Of a stretch of 64,000 nt of DNA, positions 1 to 11,000 are shown in pieces. Position 1 is the first letter of the stretch. Every line of letters begins with the position of its first letter. The translations under genes were made by a program, and so were the position numbers. Where the stretch lies: contig CM073537.1 in the NCBI GenBank assembly GCA_037074615.1, forward strand, positions 14,651,989 through 14,715,988, read 5' to 3'. The notes beneath the pieces are model-generated. The model searched no databases, was not told the origin of the DNA, and saw only the letters and a program-made list of their open reading frames with translations. This DNA comes from Leucaena leucocephala (taxonomy: Eukaryota > Streptophyta > Magnoliopsida > Fabales > Fabaceae).

Positions 1-211
1 TACTCAGAGTTCTACTCAAGATCCCAATCTAGATCTGCATTTGGATTTTCTTTTGGGTCCTTATCAAGATCTTCTTTTAGACCAGTAATCTTTATAAGCT
101 CCTCTAGATCTTCTTCTTTAAGAAGTTCAAAATCTGAATCCTTACTCTAAGGTTCTATTTCTGGAACATTATTATCCAAATGTGAGGAGTTTAAAGAACT
201 ATATTCAGTAA
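1..211 (-). pseudogene. Decayed acidic ORF fragment of unknown origin
   Basis: Reading the minus strand, a frame ends in TAG at 12-14 and runs back through an acidic, Glu/Asp/Lys-rich stretch (…ELLKEEDLEELIKITG…) before an in-frame TAG near position 145; the same frame continues upstream of it until a TAA near 210. The composition is protein-like, unlike the AT-rich filler around it, but the frame is broken and cut by the window edge. It lies upstream of LTR-element debris of the same orientation and may be the tail of a retroelement ORF or of a captured gene. I recognise no family. Confidence 0.25.
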
Positions 212-1245
212 GATTTTAGCACTACATGAAGTCATTTCACTCATTTTCACATAGAAATTCAATGATAAAATTTTTTCATAATTTTCTAGAATTTTTAAAC
301 ATCTAAAAGTGCTAGAAAATATACTGAATATTCATAAATAGGTCTAAAATTACCCCTAAAATGGGCAAATTATATCTCAATGTAGATCTTGATTTTAGAG
401 ATTTTTAGGAACAAACCGCGTCTTAATCGGAGTCCGGACGCGCCCTCACGTTCCCATGGAAGATTAAATCTAGAAAAAATAAAAAATTGGACAGACCCAC
501 TCTCGGCCCATTCAGAAACTGCCACGTGTCTCACTCACCAGTAGCCACGTGGCATGTTAGCAGATTTTTAAAAAAAAAATAATTTCATTTTTTTTATTGT
601 TATGGATCCGGGTTGGATCCACTGATCCGACCCGGGCCAATACAGCTGGGCCGACTCTTTTTTTTTTTAATAAATTTTCCTTGATGGGCCTCTGCAACCC
701 AAAACAAAAAACTTTTGGTTTTTTTTTAATTAAGGGTCCAAAACGGCGTCGTTTTTGGCTGGAGGTCATCTTCAACCTCCAGTCGGGTCACGACGACCCG
801 TTTTGCAGAGGTGGGCGGGTTCGTTGGACCCTCCACCTTCTCTCCTCCGTAACTTCGCTGTCCAACGTCCGTTTTTGACTTTTTTGGAGTCATTTTCCAT
901 CGTTTTCGCGAGCTCTACACAATGGTACTATTTTTAAAGTCTAAATCAGAGTTTTTAAGGTGACCCAATTTTACCCGAAACTTCTCTCCTCCATAACTCT
1001 ATCCTCCTACGTTCATTTTTGACGTTCTTGGAGTCTATTCTTATTATTTTCGCAAGTTCTTCTCAATGGTACTAATCTTAGAGGCTAAAACAGTTGTGTA
1101 CAGAAACCCAAAAAATTTGTAATTACCATATGTGCTGTTTTTCTCCTTTTTTTGTTCTATTACATGAACTACTGTGAAAAACTAGCAGAGACAGATTCAT
1201 GCAGCGGAAATAATCATAAAAATAAGAACCTGGCTCTGATACCAT
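212..1245 (-). mobile_element. Internal leader region of a decayed LTR retrotransposon
   Basis: A primer-binding-site-like sequence, TGGTATCAGAGC on the minus strand (1233-1244), abuts an LTR-like block to its right. In a minus-strand element, DNA to the left of that site is the 5' leader and gag side. No gag reading frame is visible. The stretch is unusually GC-rich at about 600-860 and contains a diverged tandem duplication (837-1074). It could be a non-autonomous or heavily deleted element. The left boundary is arbitrary. Confidence 0.4.
837..1074. repeat. Diverged direct repeat (two units of about 95 bp)
   Basis: Positions 837-929 and 980-1074 are two copies of one segment. Both begin CTTCTCTCCTCC and end CTCAATGGTACTA or CACAATGGTACTA, with GTTTTTGAC-like and TTGGAGTC motifs at matching positions. 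By eye they agree at roughly three quarters of positions. They lie in the putative retroelement leader. Confidence 0.6.
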
Positions 1246-1653
1246 TGTAGGTTTTCGGGCGTACCTGTTGTCGGTTCACTTACTTCAAGTACCCACACGG
1301 CAACCCGGTACCGTTACTGGACTCGGGTCTCTGGTACACAGCAAAAGCATACTCAAGAGGGGAGAAGAGAGTCTGTCTGTTTTGCCAAATCTGAGAGATT
1401 CCTGTACCTCCACACCCACGAACTGAAGCTTCTGTATTGTTGTGAAAAACAACTGTTTCTCCCCCAGTCATGCATGTTCAAACTAATGGGGGGAGAGGGG
1501 TGGTTATGATAACCGTTCCCTGCATCAGTTTGAATATCCTAGGATATTCATACTGATGACCCAACTCTTTTGGGTATTTACACTTCAGTCCCACATACAC
1601 ATATATGGATTTGGTCCTAATACACTAAGGGTAGATTGACCCATTTTTCTACA
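1246..1653 (-). repeat. LTR-like block, about 408 bp, with adjacent PBS
   Basis: The block starts TGTAG and ends CTACA, the short inverted ends expected of an LTR (TG…CA). Immediately to the left, separated by one base, is TGGTATCAGAGC read on the minus strand. This is the usual primer site complementary to initiator Met tRNA in plant copia-like elements. The partner LTR is not in the window, so this is either one end of an element that continues left or a truncated relic. Confidence 0.5.
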
Positions 1654-2076
1654 TCAACGGTCATAATTTGTGTTTGCTTTCATTTCCTTGCTTTTGGATT
1701 CTTTTGTTGGGTTTAAAAGCATGGTGATACGATCCAAAATATCTGTCGATTAATTAGTGGGGTGGTTTAGTGGTTAATAGAACGACCAAATAGTGAGTAG
1801 ATTCATTTTGTGTGTATTCTTTACGCTTGATGGAATCTGTCTAAAATTATCTTATTCTGTTTTCTATTTATTTCTCTTCTGGTTTTTCACTCATGGAGTT
1901 GCTCTTTGAACTTATAAGATATGAAACTGAACACTAAAAAGTCTGTATATTTGATTGTTCGTGAATGCCTGCTTAAATAAAAACGTGGTAAGGTTTATGT
2001 ATTCATCCTGAAGGTTTTGCCAGTTAGTGTTTTACATTTTATTGAAACATCTAATTTTGTTGATGTTGATCTTTAG
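1654..2076. other. Upstream intron of the synaptotagmin gene
   Basis: AT-rich sequence with no exon that I can recognise. It ends in a clean acceptor (CTTTAG at 2071-2076). The preceding synaptotagmin exon must lie left of the window or beyond the retroelement debris, because no stretch encoding the earlier SMP-domain residues is present. Confidence 0.5.
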
Positions 2077-5000
2077 GGATGTCTATAATTGAGGATGAAG
2101 GTAGTGGTGTTACAATGGAAATGGAAATGCAGTGGGATGGGGATCAAAGTATTGTACTTGATATTAAGACTCTAGTTGGTGTTTCACTACCGGTGCAGGT
2201 ATTCAACTTTCTTACTGTCTGAACGTCGTTTTACTAGTAGCTATTTTATTTCCTTCAAATGGTCTTGTTGCTTTTGCTGTTGATTAGGATTAAGTCATTA
2301 GTCTCCTTCATGTCTGAATTTTCATGTAAAAGTTGCCAAAACCAGACAATTCTGAATCAATTCACCATTACAAGATTAATAAATTATCTGGATGTTGAAT
2401 TAATTCATTTTTGTTTTGTCTTGGGCTGATTTGAAATCTTATCATGTATTATTTTGTGGGCTCTATTCTTAATATTGAAAGTAACCATCAAATTCATCCT
2501 TCTTTCTTCAAATCTGATTTTATTTCAATAAGAAGTTGATTGCAACAGGGGAAAATTAGGTAAGATCTGGTTTACTATAGGACGAGAGGTTGGGAAGTGG
2601 AAAATATAATGCCGCTCAACAATGTGATCACTATTTTGTTTTTTGGAAGCATTGTCTGAGAGCATAGAATTATTGTGTCGTGGCTTCATGTGATCAGTAT
2701 TCAGCGTTGACTATAAATACCGCGTTATTGTGTTCTCTCTTTCCGGAATCTTCAATGATTATGCTGCCTATTTCTGGAGAAGTTGACAGCAACTTTGATT
2801 TACAAATGCATGACTCTTGTTATCTCTTTTACTCAATGCATAGTAGATTACCAAGTCATCGGTTTCATATCTTTTACCTTTTCTGTTATTGTTTAATTGC
2901 ACAAAGAATGATGGAACTGCTTGATATTGAATTCTTTCTGAATGCTATCATTGATTTTGTGCATAACTAACATATTCTGTTGGTTAGCTTGATTCTTATT
3001 TCCTAGAATGATTATAGTTGATTTTGCTGTCTTGTAACCTCCTTTATTCAGGTAAAAAATATTGGATTTACAGGCGTTTTCAGGCTGATTTTTAAGCCAC
3101 TTGTTGATGAATTTCCAGGCTTTGCAGCTGTTTGTTTTTCTTTAAGGCAGAAGGTATCTTACCACTTTCTAATGTGATCCATTCCTACTTCTTTTAGTGC
3201 ATCTACATGTGTATTAGGATTTTAGATCTAAATGACATTGGCGTTTATTATTATTATTTTTTAGCTGAGCTTGGCTTGCACTTTTCTCTGTTCCACCCTC
3301 ATTTTAAAATTGAACTATTTGTGCGCATGTAAGTTATCAATTATTAATTACTTGACTAAAAGTTCAAATAAAGTCCTGCTTCTGAAATTGATTGAGAACA
3401 TTTGCTTTTTTCTTAAGAGTCAGAAATATACCTTTCTTGTTCCTTGTTTGGAGCGGAGAAAGTAGAAAGGTTGACCAATGAAATGCCAAAAGTGTTATTC
3501 TCAATAATTACAATATCATTGACATACACAACTAGGATAATGCTAGCATATATTTCTTTATAGAATGCTGAATAATCCTACTTACTCATTTTCATCCGAA
3601 ACTTCAGCGTTGCATCATTGAATCTGCAAACCAAGTTCAAGGGCTTTTTTCCAACTCATATAAGGATTTATGAAGGTGGAAAACTTTCCCACACTCCCCT
3701 TAAGCAACAAAGCTAGGTGGTTGCTCCATGTAAATCTCCTTGAGAAGATCACCATGTGGGAAAGTGTTCTTGATATCTAATTGGTGTAAGGGCTAATCAT
3801 AAGTAGTTGCCATGTAGATAACAAACTGCGATAAAGGCAAGTTTGGCTAGTAGTTGCCTTGGAGATAATGAGCCGCGATAAAGGCAACTTTGGCTACTAG
3901 AGAGAAAGTGGCTGTAATAAAGAAAATAAGTCTGAGCATAACACTTGATAATAAGGTGAGCTTCAAGATGAGCTATAGTTCCATCAAGATTAACCTTGAT
4001 AGTAAACACGTGCTTTTATCTGGTGACATTGGTAGACAAAGGCAAGTTTGGCTAGTAGAGAGAAAGTGTCAGTAATAAACGAAGTTAGTCTGAGCATAAC
4101 TCTTGGTAATAAGGTGAGCTTCAAGATGAGCTATAGTTTCATCTGGATTAACCTTGATGGTAAACACCTATTTGTATCCATTAACTTTTACTACCGGAAA
4201 ATTCATCCATTACTACTATTGTAAGCACCCTTGTAATTTATTGTTTGGCATTCATGCGTACATTTATTTCTGAATATGAATCTGACAAACACTAATGGAT
4301 ATCTAATCCTTAGCTACATTGTTGATTCCTTCCTAAGTAGATCTAAATCTTACTGCATGTAGAGGTTGAGTTCAATTATTTCTATTTTCGTGGCAGCAGT
4401 CTTTTTCCTCTCTGTAGATTTCATCTCTCTTTCTTTCTGATATATGCACAAATACACTTACACAAATGGTACTCTGTCCTCCTCTGACATTGTTTGGTGC
4501 ATACTAGAATCACATCACATCTCATCTCATCTTTCATGAAGGCATCAAGTGCGTTCACAAGCCTCAGCAATATCTAATCATTTAAAATATTTTTGACTTT
4601 CAGAAAAATTTGGATTTTACCCTAAAAGTTATTGGTGGTGACATATCAACAATCCCTGGATTATATGAAGCAATTGAGGTTTGAGCAGCTACTATTGTTT
4701 GTTAGGGATCACCCTTGTGCATCTGCTTCCTTGTGCGGTTGATTTGCTATGTTTTCTTGACATCTCACTATTGAAGAATATGTAATGGGCATCATAATAA
4801 AGCATATGATTATTCTTGCAGTTTCTTTTCAACATCAATGTAATATGACACTTGAAAGATTTTTGCTATGTTCCAAATTAGACCATTGCTTCATGTGATT
4901 TCATTTTCATCAAAAGAAGTATGGCTCATAAAAATGCTGGTTTAGAGAATGATCTGTTAGATCAGATCAAGCAAATGTTGCACATCATGTCGTTTTTGTT

Positions 5001-8000
5001 TTAGTATATAATTTTGTTCAATTTGTTTTGACTATTCTTTGAAAATCAGATAGCAATAATCTGGTATAGATATTTCACTTGAATTTCCAAATCTGTCTCA
5101 GGTTTTCTTTGGTTAGAGGAAATCAGATTCTTCTCAAGTATGCATGTTATTGAGAGTTGTATTTGCTTTGTAATATACTCGTCTGGTCCTTATCATATGA
5201 CCTATTTAACCAAGTTGATTAAATTAAGGAAGTTAGTTATGACATGTTTTTTCTAAAACACCCTAATCATCTCCCTCCCTCCCTCCCTCCCTCCCTCTCT
5301 TACTTGATTATTGTGGAGGGAGTATCAATAGGGGAAATTTGGGAAAGTTGATAAATATAGGAAATAATTCTTATGTTTAAAACCAAATCAACTTTCTAAT
5401 TAGGTCCTATATGAAGGACCGTAAGAGTATTAAATAAGAAAATCTGGTGCAGTGGCTTAATGTAAAATATGCAAATTGAGTTTTTTTTTTTTAAAATTGG
5501 TTTTATGAATTTATTGCTACATTACGTTTTTTTTCCTTTGCTACTGTTGTTTTTAGAGAGAAAAGTGATGTGAAAAATACTCCTTGTTATTCATTGATAT
5601 GTTGAATAGGTATTTATAGATACAATGGGTAATCCTAGATATTAATGATATATCCTAGACATTAATACTACAATATCATATCAATATCATATCGTATCCT
5701 CTATACTAATTACAGAATATTATATATCCTACAATATCTCTACACTCCCCCTCAAGTTGGAGCATAGATGTCAATCATACCCAACTTGTTACAAAGGTAT
5801 TCAATCCGAACCCCATTAAGAGTTTTGGTGAGGAGATCGCCTAGTTGATCACTGGATCGGACGTGTCCTGTAGAGATGAAATTTTCCTTGAGCTTGTCTC
5901 GAATAAAATGACAGTCGATCTCAATATGTTTCGTTCGTTCATGGAATACTGAATTAGAAGCTATGTGTAGAGCCGCTTTATTATCACACCAAACCTTTGC
6001 TGGTAATGAGGTTTGAAGGCCAACCTCCGTCATCAACTGATATATCCAGACTATCTCGCATACAGACTGTGCCATGGCTCTATATTCCGCTTCTGCACTC
6101 GACCGTGACACTACATTTTGTTTCTTGCTTCTCCAAGATACCAAGTTTCCTCCGACAAAGACACAGTAACCAGTAGTGGATCGTCTTGTGGCCTTTGATC
6201 CACCATGATCAGCATCACAAAAACACTCAATATCTATATGTCCGTGACTCTTGTACAATATCCCACGACCTGGAGATCCCTTTAAATAATGCAACACGTG
6301 TTCTAAGGCTTCCCATTGTCGAACAGTTGGAGAGACCATAAACTGGCTAAGAACACTTACTGGATAAGTGATATCAGGGCGGGTAACTGTAAGATAATTC
6401 AATTTTCCAATTAATCTCCTGTACCTCTCTGGGTTTTCAAACGGCTTGCTCTTAGCAGCTTCAATAGGATTCTCATATGGTATACTACCATCAGCATCAA
6501 GCAGCGGATTATAAACCATAGGGAAGCTAGTTGGGGCAGCTCCAAGTTTACCAGTTTCTTTTAGCATATCAAGAACATATTTTCTTTGAGTCAATAAGAT
6601 GTCCTTCCTGCTTCTCATAACTTCAATTCCCAAGAAATATTTTAGTGAACCCAAATCCTTTGTCTGAAAATGGGAGTTAAGGAATGACTTGAGTGATGAG
6701 ATCCCTGAGGTATCACTCCCTGTAATCACAATGTCATCGACATACACAACTAGTAGAATCATGCCAGCATTTGTTCGCTGATAGAACACCGAATGATCAC
6801 ACTTACTCTGACACAAGCCAAAGTCCTTCACAACAGTACTAAATCTGTCAAACCATGCCCGAAGGCTTTGCTTTAAGCCGTATAAAGATCTCTTAAGCCG
6901 ACATACTTTACCATGCTCCCCCTGAGCAACAAAACCGGGCGGTTGCTCCATATACACTTCTTCTAGAAGATCACCATGTAAAAAGGCATTTTTGATGTCC
7001 AACTGAGAGAGATCCTAACCATAAGTAGCGGCCAGAGAAATGAAGAGACGAACCGAGGAGAGCTTGGCCACAGAAGAAAAAGTCTCAGAGTAGTCAACAC
7101 CATACTTCTGAGCATAACCTTTAGCAACAAGACGAGCTTTAAGGCGTTCAAGGGAGCCATCAGCCTTAGTTTTAGGGGTCAATACCCATTTACACCCAAT
7201 GGCTTTCTTACCCGCCGGTAAATCAACTAAGGACCACGTACCAGCACGATCAAGGGCCGCCATCTCTTCTTCCATAGCAGTACGCCAACCCGGGTGGGAC
7301 AAGGCCTCAGATAGGGAATGAGGTACAGAAATAGTGTCTAAAGACGTAACAAAGGCACGAGAAGCAGAGGAGAGGTGGTTATATGAAACAAAGGACGAAA
7401 TAGGATATGTGCAAGTGCGTTTACCTTTACGGAGGGCAATAGGCAGATCGAGGGAGGGATTTGGATCAGGAACAGGAGGTATCTCAGAAGGAGGAACCGG
7501 GTCAGACTCAGGATGAGTAATACTTTCTGCAGGATCTGATGAGGAAGTAGACAATGGTAGGGAAGAATCTGGCGTAAGAGCAGTGGTAGTTTCCTTCAAA
7601 CGTCTGGTGTAGACCCGAGACAAAAGTGGTTGACCAGGTGCCAGTACGGGAGCTGGGGCCGGTGATGATGAAGGAAGGACAGAGTATACCGGAAGAGTAT
7701 CCTCCTCTGCAGGTGGAGGAGGAAAAGCTGAATTGGTAGAGGCAAAATAAGCAAGAGATTCCTGAAAAGTAACATCAGCAGAAACTAGATACCGATTAAG
7801 AGACGGAGAGAAACACCTATAACCTTTCTGCACACGGGAATAGCCAAGGAAGACACACTTGAGGGACTTGGGATCTAATTTCGAGATACTCGGACGCACA
7901 TCTCGAACAAAACACACACATCCAAAAATCTTAGGGTCAATAGGAAACAAAGTTTTAGAAGGAAAGAGAGTAGTGTAGGGAATATGACCATCAAGAACAG

Positions 8001-11000
8001 AGGATGGCATACGATTAATGAGAAAACAAGCAGTGGAGACCGCGTCGGCCCAAAAAGGTTTTGGAACCTGCATTTGAAACATGAGGGCTCGGGCTACTTC
8101 TAATAAGTGGCGATTTTTTCTTTCAGCAACACCATTCTGAGCTGGTGTATCCGCACAGGAAGATTGATGTAGAATACCATTTTGAAGCATAAAAGAGCAA
8201 AAAGATGCAGAAAAGTATTCTTTAGCGTTATCACTGCGTAAAGTATGAATAGAAGTATTGAATTGATTTTTAATTTCAGCAGTAAAAGCGCAAAAGTGAG
8301 AGAACAATTCAGAACGATTTTTCATTAGATATAACCAAGTAGTACGGGAATAATCATCAACAAATGTAACAAAGTACTTGAAACCAGCTTTGGACTCAAC
8401 TGGACACGGACCCCAAACATCAGAGTGCATTAACTCAAAAGGAGATGAGGCACGTTTATTGACTCCAGAAACTAAAGGAAGGCGATGATGTTTAGCAAAC
8501 TGACATGACTCACAATCTAAAGACGACAAATGCTGAAACTGAGGATAAACCTTTTTCAAAGATGATAAAGATAAATGACCCAAACGACAATGTACTTCAA
8601 AAGGAGTAACACCACCAACACAAGCCACCGCACGAGACCCCTGATCAGCAAGGAAGTAATGACCGCCAGATTCGTAACCTCTACCAATAATCTTCTTCGT
8701 CAAAAGATCCTGTATCAAGCAATGATCAGGGAATAGTGAGATGCAACAGTTTAATTGACGAGTAAGTTTACTAGGAGACAAAAGATTAAAAGCAAGTTTA
8801 GGGACATTGAGTACAGAGTCCAAATGAATAAAGGAGGTAGGTTTAACAGTGCCAGAACCAAGAACACGAGATTGGGAACCGTCCGCAATAGTGATGTTAG
8901 AAGGGTTGGCATAAGAATTGTAAGTGGAGAAGAGATAGCGGTTACCTGTCATGTGGTCAGTAGCACCAGAGTCTATGATCCATTTGGAGGAAGAAGAGAC
9001 AAGGGCAGTAGCCTCATTACCTGTTGCAATAGCAGCACTAGCAAGAGGATTGCTAGATTTTAATTGAGCATATTCAGTAGCAGAAATGGTAACCGTGTCA
9101 TTGGATGTTGTGGCCACGTGTGCAGAATTTTGTCGATTCTGTTTATTCTGAAGTTTACGGCACGTACGTTTCGTATGACCTGGCTCCTTACAGTAGTAAC
9201 AGATCACGCCTTTCGACTCCTGAGTAGAACCTCCTGGTGTGGAACCACGATAAGTAGGTGGCCCCCGAGCATTATTCTGACCACTACTGATTAATGCGCT
9301 GGTAGGCACAAGAGGAGCCGGAGAAGATATCTGTTCAATTCTCAACACACGAGAGAAGGCCTCTTCGAGGGAAGGAAGATGAGCCCCAGATAAAATTTGA
9401 GATCTAGCAGCCGCATATCGAGGCGGAAGTGCAGTAAGAAAGCTCATGGTCGCCATCTGCTCTCGGTGAGACACATTAACCTTCCGCTCATCAGAAATAG
9501 GCATAAGGGAATTGAGTTCCTCATACATTCCTTTGAAATCCATAAAGAAGACTGTAAGAGGACGATCATCCGGCATCTCAACGCGATGGAAAGATCTGCA
9601 AATCTCATATATTCGAGAAATATTATTTTTGCCTGAGTATAAGAATGCCAAGTAATCCATTAGTTCCTTAACAAATTCACAGTGAGTAATAGAGGGCATG
9701 ATCTCACTGTCAATAGAATTACGAATTTGTAAGAGAAGCCGTGCATCATCCCTTAACCATAACTTGCGAGAGGGATCGTTCTCTTCTGGAGGATCATCGG
9801 TCAAGTGATCTTCTTTCTCAATACTTCGAAAATAAATACGAATAGATTTACTCCAATCTAGATAATTTCTCCAAGTCAATTTGCGTTCAGTAATCTTAGT
9901 GACTACTGGAACCATCTCAGAAACTGTTGTAGACTTAGTTGAAGCCATCAAAACAGGTTAGTATTAAAAGAGCGAAAGTAACCGAACAGCGATTAACCAA
10001 TTACCGTAGCTTCACCAGGAGCCTTGTAAGAACAACGATTCGAACCAGTAAAGGAAGACCACTCCAGGGGTCAAATAAAATCACCACAGTGAACAAACTG
10101 TTCTGAAATCAGAAAGGGCAAATCTGCAGACAGAAAATACAGATCAGAGACGAAAGACCCAGTATGCGACAGTCAAAACCAGGGCACGAAACTCCAGGGT
10201 TATGCTGAGGAAGGTGAGTCGAGCCCAACGGAAAGCAGCGCCGTCGGAAAACAGAACCAGAAACTGTGACCAGATGGCAACCCAGGCTTATTGCTCTGAT
10301 ACCATGTTGTTTTTAGAGAGAAAAGTGATGTGAAAAATACTCCTTGTTATTCATTGATATGTTGAATAGGTATTTATAGATACAATGGGTAATCCTAGAT
10401 ATTAATGATATATCCTAGACATTAATACTACAATATCATATCAATATCATATCGTATCTTCTATACTAATTACAGAATATTACATATCCTACAATATCTC
10501 TACAGCTACATTACTTCAATTTTACCACATTTTATTGTTTTTTCCTACTTTTTATTTCTTTTGGGGGGAGGATGTCGTTGCACTTGACTTCTTTTAATTG
10601 TGATAGTCATGTAAAAGAACACTTGGCAGATCTTATTGATCCTTTTTTTCCTTGTTTGTCTTTTTGTCTACCTCAACCCCTACAAGTCAGTGATGATATA
10701 GTCAGGGGTCAAAAGCCCATATTTTTTTAATAGTAATTTGGTATGTTAAATTACTGCAGGGGACAATTCGGGATGCTGTTGAAGATTCTATCACATGGCC
10801 TGTGAGAAAAGTTATACCTATCTTGCCTGGAGATTACAAGTATGCAAATATTTTGACAAGAACTGAGATGCTTTTGTTATATTATTGACACGTTTTTGGT
10901 GATATATTATTGATACTTCTTGTTACTTCTGGGTATCACTTTCTACTGATTGAATTATTGAATTTCTTGATACTATCTAGGTATATTTTCAAAAATAAGA

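Larger units (their letters stand above)
5545..10504 (-). mobile_element. Ty1/copia LTR retrotransposon, full length, antisense in SYT intron
   Basis: A 4,960-bp element flanked by an exact 5-bp target duplication GCTAC (5540-5544 and 10505-10509). LTRs are 200 bp each (5545-5744 and 10305-10504) and I count two differences. On the minus strand the primer site TGGTATCAGAGC (10293-10304) directly follows the 5' LTR and the polypurine tract TTGAGGGGGAG (5745-5755) directly precedes the 3' LTR. Domain order is gag, protease, integrase, RT, RNase H, which defines copia rather than gypsy. It occupies the intron between the exons ending at 4678 and starting at 10760, in the orientation opposite to the host gene. 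One in-frame stop breaks the polyprotein. Confidence 0.97.

Noticed and set aside
557..937. Overlapping open frames on both strands (60-93 codons)
   Set aside because: They lie in the GC-rich non-coding leader of a decayed LTR element, overlap on opposite strands, and show low-complexity Pro/Phe/Lys runs without a domain.
3797..4075. Short open frames on both strands of about 60-70 codons
   Set aside because: They are frame fragments and antisense shadows of the copia RT relic.
5272..5299. (CCCT)n tract considered as a G-quadruplex/i-motif regulatory site
   Set aside because: It is explained as expansion of the CT-rich middle of a Stowaway-like MITE present unexpanded in copy B.
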